Shown here: positions 58,210 to 64,000 of the stretch, in pieces | Layout: each line of letters opens with the position of its first letter | Position numbering within the stretch: the stretch's first letter is position 1 | Source: Pseudomonas cichorii | Lineage (GTDB): Bacteria > Pseudomonadota > Gammaproteobacteria > Pseudomonadales > Pseudomonadaceae | Length of the DNA: 64,000 nucleotides | Direction: 5' to 3' | Assembly: GCF_018343775.1 (NCBI RefSeq) | Contig: NZ_CP074349.1 | Location: 5,694,001 to 5,758,000 of the forward strand | Translations under genes and position numbers: made by a program | The notes under the pieces: generated by a model | The model's database searches: none | Seen by the model: the letters and a program-made list of their open reading frames with translations, nothing else | What the model was told of the DNA's origin: nothing

Positions 58210-59700
58210 ATGAATCTTCGCGTTTTTGCTGGCGCCTGCTGCATCGCCAGCCTTATGCAATTGCCCACCGCCATGGCCCAGGATCTGGGCGAAGGCCTGA
58301 TTTCTCTTGCCCCGTCAAAAGTGCTGCTCGAAGCAGATGGCCAGAGCACTCACTGGAACGGAATCGGCCGCATAAAGAGCACAAAAGGCTCGCATTGCAC
58401 CGCCACCCTGATCGATACACGCAGCCCCGGCAGCCCGGACGACGCGCCTGCCTACCTGCTTACCAACGGCCACTGCATCTCTCGACGCAACGGGCTGATC
58501 ATCACCGACAGTGAAATCGAGGGGACCGTCCAGTTCAACTTTTTCACTGACAGCCTCGCCTACAGCTATCCATTGAAACGCGTTAACTGGAGCAGCATGC
58601 AAGGCGTGGACCTGGCGATTGTCGAGTTGCAACCGACGCTGGCATCGCTGATCGCTGACGGCATCCAGCCACTGCGACTCACCAACCAGATGCCGGAAAA
58701 CGGCCGCGATATCCTGTCCATTGGTGCCCCGCTTTATATCGGCACAGGTCATCTGCGCATGGCGGCCTGCGTTCATCAGTCTTCAGGAGAAATCCTGCAG
58801 CAACCCTGGGTCTGGCGTCACACGGTCAGCAACCAGTGCAAGGACATCGCCAAGGGCTCATCCGGCAGCCCATTGCTGACCCGTGATACCGGTGAGGTGT
58901 TCGCAGTCTTGAATCTCACCAACCAGCCATCACCCGAAAGCTCTGCGGTAAAGGGTGAAGTGACGTTACCACCCGGTTTCCCGCCCCAGGCTGCCAACAG
59001 CAACTTTGGCAGCCCGGTCACCAGCCTGAACGAATGCTTCATTGATGGCGTGCTCACTACCGATCCCCAGCAGTGCAGGCTCTTTCCTGTGCATTCGATC
59101 CTGTTTGAGAAACCACCCAGACAATTTGCCAAGGTCAGGCTGGATGCTCTGGGCAATGAGGTTTATCCCTCGTGGGATCTGCAGTTCAGGGTGGATAAAC
59201 CTTTCTATCGCTACAAGAAGGTCGGCTCGCCCCTGGAATGTGAGAATCCAGTGGGTTACAGCGCCACAATAACGTCCCGGGATGCCCGTATCGATGACCC
59301 GATAGACGCACGGCTCGGCATCAACTGGCTATGCATCATCGGCGTCTCGTCAGCCGATGAGCGGCCCAGCCACGGGATGATGCGCAACGCCCTGACACTG
59401 GCTGTGGAGTTGCTTGCAGCAGGCCCCACAAGCGACCCGCAAGTGCATATCAAAAAAAATCGCTTCGGCTCTTATGAGGTCAACTGGTTAAGTGACCCCG
59501 GACGGATTGATTACTACACCGCGAAGATCGGCCCGGCGGCGACAACGGACTGCACAGACCCGCAAGGCTTCAGAAGGCGACTGGGCAGCAATCTGGTGCT
59601 GCGCAAGAAATCACTGCCCATGAAAATCTGCACCTGCGCCCACGATGCCAACGGCCAGCGCTCCAGTGTGCGCGAGGACATTGTGTCCGTGAGCGAGTGA
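58210..59700 (+). CDS. Secreted trypsin-like serine protease
   Basis: A 496-residue protein with a Sec signal peptide (cleavage near AMA). The chymotrypsin-fold triad is visible: histidine in YLLTNGHCIS (about residue 94), aspartate in GVDLAIVELQ (about 138) and serine in KGSSGSPLLT (about 218). A C-terminal half of about 230 residues with several cysteines follows, possibly for substrate or surface binding. It sits between the ctpA unit and hisF, where core synteny would not need it, so it may be a lineage-specific gene. Secretion route beyond the periplasm unknown. Confidence 0.85.
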   Translation: MNLRVFAGACCIASLMQLPTAMAQDLGEGLISLAPSKVLLEADGQSTHWNGIGRIKSTKGSHCTATLIDTRSPGSPDDAPAYLLTNGHCISRRNGLIITDSEIEGTVQFNFFTDSLAYSYPLKRVNWSSMQGVDLAIVELQPTLASLIADGIQPLRLTNQMPENGRDILSIGAPLYIGTGHLRMAACVHQSSGEILQQPWVWRHTVSNQCKDIAKGSSGSPLLTRDTGEVFAVLNLTNQPSPESSAVKGEVTLPPGFPPQAANSNFGSPVTSLNECFIDGVLTTDPQQCRLFPVHSILFEKPPRQFAKVRLDALGNEVYPSWDLQFRVDKPFYRYKKVGSPLECENPVGYSATITSRDARIDDPIDARLGINWLCIIGVSSADERPSHGMMRNALTLAVELLAAGPTSDPQVHIKKNRFGSYEVNWLSDPGRIDYYTAKIGPAATTDCTDPQGFRRRLGSNLVLRKKSLPMKICTCAHDANGQRSSVREDIVSVSE

Positions 59701-59704
59701 GGCG

Positions 59705-60460
59705 TTATTGATAACGCGCCTGAACCTTGTCCACCCAGCCTTCGGCGCGCATGTCATCCAGCTGCTTTTGCAGGCGGGCGACAACGTCGTCGGGTGTTTC
59801 CTTGTTCAGCGCCAGGAACAGCTCGGCCGTATGGAAGCGCAAGACTGTTTTAAAACCCGTGATGCCTTCCTGCTTGGCCAGATAACGGCCAACAGGATCG
59901 GCAGTGGCCCACAGGTCGATCTGGCCAGTGGCGAGTTTTCTGGCGTTGTCCTGATCCCGCAACATCAACACCGGGTTGAAGCTCTTGAGAATCAGGCTCT
60001 GGGCAACCGCATCACCTTTATAGGCGCCGACTTGATAAGCCTTGGCTTGCTCCAGGTCAGTCAGGGTGATGGTGCTGTCCTCACGGGCCAGCATGACCCA
60101 GTCAACCGGGCCGATGGGGCCGACCCATTTGAAGAGTTTTTCCCGCTCGGGCGTACGCACGGTGGAGAACACACCATAGCCGCGTTTTTCCAGCGCCAGT
60201 TTGTAGATGCGCTCCCAGGGAAAACGCAAGGTCAGGTTGTAGCTGATACCGGCCCGCTTGAACATCTCGCGCACGATCTCGACAGCGATGCCATCAAGGT
60301 TGTTTTCCTGAGCGAAGTTCTTGCCGTCCACCGCCATGTTGTAAGGCGGATAGTTTTCGGTCAGCAACACGATCGAAGGCGTCGACGCATCACTGCCCCG
60401 AGCGCTGAAACTGAGAAGAGCGCTGGCGCCCAGTAGTGCAAGAAAAAGACGTTTGAACAT
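59705..60460 (-). CDS. Periplasmic amino acid-type binding protein (SBP family 3)
   Basis: A 251-residue receptor with a signal peptide (MFKRLFLALLGASALLSF). The core VLLTENYPPYNMA near the mature N-terminus and AVEIVREMFKRAGISYNL are typical of family 3. No permease or ATPase is adjacent, so it may be a standalone sensor-type or orphan receptor. The start at 60460 is chosen for the signal peptide. Convergent with the protease gene, with only 4 bp between the stops. Confidence 0.83.
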   Translation of the reverse strand: MFKRLFLALLGASALLSFSARGSDASTPSIVLLTENYPPYNMAVDGKNFAQENNLDGIAVEIVREMFKRAGISYNLTLRFPWERIYKLALEKRGYGVFSTVRTPEREKLFKWVGPIGPVDWVMLAREDSTITLTDLEQAKAYQVGAYKGDAVAQSLILKSFNPVLMLRDQDNARKLATGQIDLWATADPVGRYLAKQEGITGFKTVLRFHTAELFLALNKETPDDVVARLQKQLDDMRAEGWVDKVQARYQ

Positions 60461-60580
60461 ATTTCGGCACTCGAGCATGACAACCCCGTGCAGAGTGCCG
60501 CTATACCATGACAGTGTCTAGCAGTGTCGCTGCAACCAGAAAACTCATGACAGGGCGAGCAAGGGCTGCCCGCCTGCCAA

Positions 60581-61351
60581 TCAACGAACGACGATACCGC
60601 GCTGAGCCATGTAGGCCTTGGCTTCGGGCACGGTGTATTCGCCAAAGTGGAAGATGCTTGCCGCCAGAACAGCGCTCGCATGCCCCTCAATGACACCCGC
60701 TGCCAGATGCTCCAGGTTGCCGACGCCACCGGAGGCAATCACCGGAATCCCCAGCGCATCGCTGATGGCCCGAGTAACGCCCAGGTCGAAACCGTTTTTC
60801 ATGCCGTCCTGATCCATGCTGGTCAGGAGGATTTCACCGGCACCCAGGTCTTCCATCTTTTTCGCCCACTGCACGGCGTCCAGACCGGTCGGCTTGCGAC
60901 CGCCGTGGGTGAAGATTTCCCAGCGCGGGGTTTCGCCTGGCAGGGAAACCTTCTTGGCATCGATAGCGACCACGATGCACTGCGAGCCGAAACGGGAGGC
61001 CGCTTCGCCAACGAATTCAGGGTTGAACACCGCCGCCGTGTTGATCGATACCTTGTCGGCACCGGCGTTCAACAGGTTGCGGATGTCCTGGACGGTACGC
61101 ACACCGCCACCGACGGTCAGCGGAATGAACACCTGACTGGCCATACGCTCGACGGTATGGAGCGTGGTATCACGGCCATCAACGCTGGCGGTGATGTCCA
61201 GAAAGGTGATTTCGTCCGCGCCCTGCTCGTTGTAGCGACGAGCAATTTCCACCGGATCGCCCGCATCGCGGATGTTCTCGAACTTGACGCCCTTGACCAC
61301 TCGACCGTTGTCGACGTCCAGGCAAGGGATGATGCGTTTGGCCAGGGCCAT
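60581..61351 (-). CDS. hisF: Imidazole glycerol phosphate synthase subunit HisF
   Basis: Cyclase half of the HisF-HisH enzyme, a (beta/alpha)8 barrel of 256 residues. [21 protein letters not shown] is the family N-terminus; catalytic Asp residues are in PCLDVD and TSMDQDG. The start at 61351 is the one that matches the family. Last gene of the his unit, separated from hisA by a hairpin repeat. Confidence 0.95.
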   Translation of the reverse strand: MALAKRIIPCLDVDNGRVVKGVKFENIRDAGDPVEIARRYNEQGADEITFLDITASVDGRDTTLHTVERMASQVFIPLTVGGGVRTVQDIRNLLNAGADKVSINTAAVFNPEFVGEAASRFGSQCIVVAIDAKKVSLPGETPRWEIFTHGGRKPTGLDAVQWAKKMEDLGAGEILLTSMDQDGMKNGFDLGVTRAISDALGIPVIASGGVGNLEHLAAGVIEGHASAVLAASIFHFGEYTVPEAKAYMAQRGIVVR

Positions 61352-61391
61352 GGGGTTATCTCCGATAACAGCAGTTGCAAGCGGCAAGTTT

Positions 61392-61433
61392 CAAGCCGCA
61401 AGACAAAGCAGATCTGCTTCAGCTTGCGGCTTG
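61392..61433. repeat. Hairpin repeat between hisA and hisF
   Basis: CAAGCCGCAAG (61392-61402) and CTTGCGGCTTG (61423-61433) are exact 11-base complements around a 14-base palindrome AAGCAGATCTGCTT (61406-61419). It would form a strong hairpin in the his message just after the hisA stop. Confidence 0.8.
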
Positions 61434-61437
61434 CAGC

Positions 61438-62181
61438 TTATGGCTTGAGGCTCTCCAGATCACAGAGCGCCTGCGCCTCAGCCACGTCCAGCGTCCCTTC
61501 GTAGATTGCACGACCGGTGATTGCGCCGATGATGCCCGGTGCCTTGGCGTCCAGCAGGGCCTTGATGTCACCCAGGTTATGGATGCCACCGGAAGCGATG
61601 ACCGGAATACGGGTCGCAGCAGCCAGCGCGGCGGTGAACGGGATGTTGCAGCCCTGCATCATGCCGTCTTTGGCGATGTCGGTATAAACGATTGCAGACA
61701 CGCCATCAGCTTCAAAACGCTTGGCCAGGTCGATGACCTGCACGGTGCTGACTTCAGCCCAGCCGTCGGTGGCGACGAAACCATCCTTGGCGTCCAGGCC
61801 GACAATCACTTTGCCAGGGAATGCGCGGCAGGCTTCAGCCACGAACTCTGGCTCCTTGACGGCCTTGGTGCCGATGATGACGTAGCTCACGCCCGCCTTG
61901 ACGTAGTGCTCGATGGTTTCCAGCGAGCGAATGCCGCCGCCGATCTGGATGGGCAGTTGTGGATAACGCTTGGCAATGGCCGTGACGACGTCGCCATTGA
62001 CCGGCTGGCCTTCAAACGCACCGTTCAGGTCGACCAGATGCAGACGACGGCAGCCACCATCGACCCACTTGGCAGCCATGCTCACCGGATCATCGGAAAA
62101 CACCGTGGAATCTTCCATACGGCCCTGGCGCAGACGTACACAGGCACCGTCTTTAAGGTCGATCGCGGGAATAATCAGCAT
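61438..62181 (-). CDS. hisA: Phosphoribosylformimino-5-aminoimidazole carboxamide ribotide isomerase
   Basis: Fourth-step isomerase of histidine synthesis, (beta/alpha)8 barrel, 247 residues. The start [17 protein letters not shown] has the catalytic aspartate (AIDLKDG), and [13 protein letters not shown] carries the second. Between DUF2164 and hisF in the operon. Confidence 0.95.
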   Translation of the reverse strand: MLIIPAIDLKDGACVRLRQGRMEDSTVFSDDPVSMAAKWVDGGCRRLHLVDLNGAFEGQPVNGDVVTAIAKRYPQLPIQIGGGIRSLETIEHYVKAGVSYVIIGTKAVKEPEFVAEACRAFPGKVIVGLDAKDGFVATDGWAEVSTVQVIDLAKRFEADGVSAIVYTDIAKDGMMQGCNIPFTAALAAATRIPVIASGGIHNLGDIKALLDAKAPGIIGAITGRAIYEGTLDVAEAQALCDLESLKP

Positions 62182-62196
62182 ACTTTTTCCTTCGTC

Positions 62197-62279
62197 AAAA
62201 GAGCGGCAAGCTTCAAGCGTGCGTGTCTATCAAATTCAGTTCTTGCAGCTTGAAGCCTGAAGCTTTCAGCTGCTCTTTT
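62197..62279. repeat. Inverted repeat between DUF2164 gene and hisA
   Basis: AAAAGAGC (62197-62204) pairs with GCTCTTTT (62272-62279), and CTTCAAG with CTTGAAG inside. The GC-rich AAGCTTCAAG-style wording resembles the hairpin at 61392, so both belong to one repeat type. Confidence 0.55.
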
Positions 62280-62529
62280 CGAGCGACCACAGATCGCTTT
62301 CGATGCTCTCGAAGCGCTCCTTGAGGAGCTGCTGAGCATCGAAAACCGCTCGGTTGTAATAGTGCGGGGCAATCTCGCTGGTAAAGAACTCAAGCACCTC
62401 GGCCACTTCAAACGACCCCAGGTCCATTTCAAAGCGCTGCGCGAACAACCGCTTGAGCTTGTCGATGGCTTGCTGCTCCTGTTCAGGAGTGAGGGTGAGA
62501 ATCGGGGCCTTGGTTCTGGCTTTACTCAT
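62266..62529 (-). CDS. DUF2164 family protein
   Basis: An 87-residue protein with LTPEQEQQAIDKLKRLFAQRF, then EFFTSEIAPHYYNRAVFDAQ, which is the DUF2164 pattern. It is embedded between hisH and hisA, 5 bp after hisH, as in other pseudomonads. Function unknown. Confidence 0.85.
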   Translation of the reverse strand: MSKARTKAPILTLTPEQEQQAIDKLKRLFAQRFEMDLGSFEVAEVLEFFTSEIAPHYYNRAVFDAQQLLKERFESIESDLWSLEKSS

Positions 62530-62534
62530 GGCGA

Positions 62535-63173
62535 TTACCAGCGACCGTCCCAGGCCACGAAGTTCTGCAGCAATTGCAGGCCATGGGTATGGCTCTTCTC
62601 GGGGTGGAACTGCACGGCAAAGCGCGAGCCGTCAGCCAGGGCAGCGGCGAAATCAACGCCGTAATGCCCGCTGCCCACCACCTGACGCTGGTTGGCCGCC
62701 TGGATATAGAAGCTGTGGACAAAGTAGAAGCGCGCCCGGTCCGGAATGTCGTGCCACAGCGGGTGATCCACCGACTGTGTCACTTCGTTCCAGCCCATGT
62801 GCGGCACTTTCAAGTGCTCGCCCTGCTCTTGCAAGTCCTTGCCGAAGAACTTCACCTGGCCCGGAAACAGGCCGATGCAGTCCACGCCGCCGTTTTCTTC
62901 GCTGCGATCGAGCAAAGCCTGCATGCCGACGCAGATCCCCAGGAAAGGACGATCCTTGCTCACTTCACGAACCAGTGCATCGAACTCCAGGCGGCGAATT
63001 TCAGCCATGCAGTCGCGAATCGCGCCCACACCCGGAAACACGATGCGGTCGGCTTCGCGAATCACTTTGGCATCGCTGGTGATCAGCACACGGCCGGCGC
63101 CCACATGCTCGAGCGCCTTGGCGACCGAGTGCAGGTTGCCCATGCCGTAATCGATGACAGCAACCGTCTGCAT
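62535..63173 (-). CDS. hisH: Imidazole glycerol phosphate synthase subunit HisH
   Basis: Glutamine amidotransferase half of the HisF-HisH enzyme, 212 residues. The triad shows as the cysteine in [11 protein letters not shown] (about residue 82) and the histidine and glutamate in [12 protein letters not shown]. Its ATG shares a base with the hisB stop (TGATG). Confidence 0.95.
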   Translation of the reverse strand: MQTVAVIDYGMGNLHSVAKALEHVGAGRVLITSDAKVIREADRIVFPGVGAIRDCMAEIRRLEFDALVREVSKDRPFLGICVGMQALLDRSEENGGVDCIGLFPGQVKFFGKDLQEQGEHLKVPHMGWNEVTQSVDHPLWHDIPDRARFYFVHSFYIQAANQRQVVGSGHYGVDFAAALADGSRFAVQFHPEKSHTHGLQLLQNFVAWDGRW

Positions 63174-63766
63174 CAGAGCACACCCTTGGTCGAAGGCATT
63201 TGCCCGGCCATGCGCTCATCCAGCTCGACCGCCATGCGCAGGGCGCGACCGAATGCCTTGAAGACGGTTTCGATCTGGTGGTGAGTGTTGGTGCCGCGCA
63301 GGTTGTCGATGTGCAGGGTCACGTTGGCGTGGTTGACGAAGCCCTGGAAGAATTCCTGGAACAGGTCAACGTCGAAGCCACCGACCACGGCACGGGTATA
63401 AGGCACATGCATCTGCAGGCCCGGACGACCGGAAAAGTCGATGACCACGCGGGACAAGGCTTCATCGAGCGGCACATAGGAATGGCCATAACGACGGATA
63501 CCTTTTTTATCCCCGATAGCCTGGCTGAATGCCTGGCCCAGGGTGATACCGACGTCTTCCACGGTATGGTGGTCGTCGATTTCCAGGTCGCCTTTGCACT
63601 CGATATCAAGGTCGATCAACCCGTGCCGGGCGATCTGGTCGAGCATGTGCTCAAGGAAAGGGACTCCGATATCGAATCGGGCCTTTCCGGTGCCATCCAG
63701 GTTGATCGAGGCTTTGATCTGGGTTTCCAGGGTATTGCGCTCGACGGATGCCTTACGTTCGGCCAT
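63173..63766 (-). CDS. hisB: Imidazoleglycerol-phosphate dehydratase
   Basis: Manganese-dependent dehydratase of histidine synthesis, monofunctional, 197 residues. Metal-binding motifs [24 protein letters not shown] and [17 protein letters not shown] are visible. The ATG at 63766 is preferred to the GTG just before it. First gene of the unit hisB-hisH-DUF2164-hisA-hisF. Confidence 0.95.
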   Translation of the reverse strand: MAERKASVERNTLETQIKASINLDGTGKARFDIGVPFLEHMLDQIARHGLIDLDIECKGDLEIDDHHTVEDVGITLGQAFSQAIGDKKGIRRYGHSYVPLDEALSRVVIDFSGRPGLQMHVPYTRAVVGGFDVDLFQEFFQGFVNHANVTLHIDNLRGTNTHHQIETVFKAFGRALRMAVELDERMAGQMPSTKGVL

Positions 63767-63941
63767 CACCAGCTCCGCAAAATCATTGGGCGAAAAAGAT
63801 GATCATTATAGGCCCAGATGCGGTCGGCATGAAGTAAACAGACGAGGGGAAGGCAAGATGATGGCGGTTTGTCGGAGTTGAGGGGGCAAAATCGACGATT
63901 TCACGCCCCTCAAGCCTGCCGACACACGCTTGCGGAAGGTT

Positions 63942-64000
63942 TTACGCAGGTTTTCCGGCAAACAGGCTGCCCAGCGCATCGCAGAATTTGCCGATATTGG
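63942..64000 (-). CDS. C-terminal end of a gene cut by the window edge, possibly AsmA family
   Basis: Nineteen codons ending NIGKFCDALGSLFAGKPA and a TAA stop at 63942. In P. aeruginosa an AsmA-family gene lies upstream of hisB, and the Gly/Lys-containing tail fits, but the stretch is too short to be certain. Confidence 0.35.
   Translation of the reverse strand, partial: NIGKFCDALGSLFAGKPA

Overview
The window is chromosomal DNA of a fluorescent Pseudomonas, probably close to the P. syringae group. The evidence is the G+C-rich Pseudomonas-style coding, many GTGGGAGCGAATTCATTCGC-type REP palindromes, and runs of genes that are typical of this genus: envZ-ompR-tex-thioesterase-gshA, pckA-hslO-hslR-rimABK, secB-grxC-rhodanese-gpmI-envC-ctpA, and hisF-hisA-hisH-hisB. 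No rRNA, tRNA, CRISPR array, insertion sequence or prophage was recognised. The species is an inference.

Region 1 (1-14.2 kb) is a sulfur-scavenging region. It holds a sulfonate ABC transporter (ssuA-ssuC-ssuB, cut by the left edge), the 1-Cys peroxiredoxin lsfA, an OprD-type porin, an orphan SsuA-like binding protein and tauABC without tauD. An accessory cassette sits inside it (2.3-7.4 kb): a 1128-residue VasX-like type VI secretion effector, a membrane protein likely to be its immunity protein, a leftover piece of the 3' end of a second effector, and a second paralogous immunity gene.

Region 2 (14.2-22.5 kb) starts with an RpoN promoter and an NtrC-type site that fit the nitrogen-controlled small RNA NrsZ. 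A PA5126-like membrane protein and trmL follow, then envZ/ompR, tex, a hotdog thioesterase and gshA.

Region 3 (22.6-45.5 kb) is mostly accessory. A RecF/OLD-like ATPase is followed by a large catabolic island (23.9-40.6 kb). The island has a peptide/opine-type ABC transporter with a Tat-exported binding protein, a three-subunit FAD/[2Fe-2S] dehydrogenase, a PuuB-like oxidase, an ArgE-like deacylase, a HAD-family hydrolase, two aldehyde dehydrogenases, a double GNAT protein and a bicupin. Together they look built to import an N-substituted amino acid or amine, release and oxidise it, and convert the aldehyde to a central acid. The substrate cannot be read from sequence. Three unknown genes, a Tat-exported alpha/beta hydrolase with a divergent LysR regulator, and a small Pseudomonas-specific gene behind a hairpin-rich leader complete this part.

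Region 4 (45.7-64 kb) is core: pckA, the heat-shock pair hslO/hslR, the ribosome-modification operon rimABK, secB-grxC-rhodanese, gpmI, the cell-division/envelope genes envC-ctpA-yibQ-like, a secreted trypsin-like protease whose ribosome binding site lies in a hairpin, a periplasmic binding protein, and the hisB-hisH-DUF2164-hisA-hisF operon. The right edge cuts a gene that may encode an AsmA-family protein.
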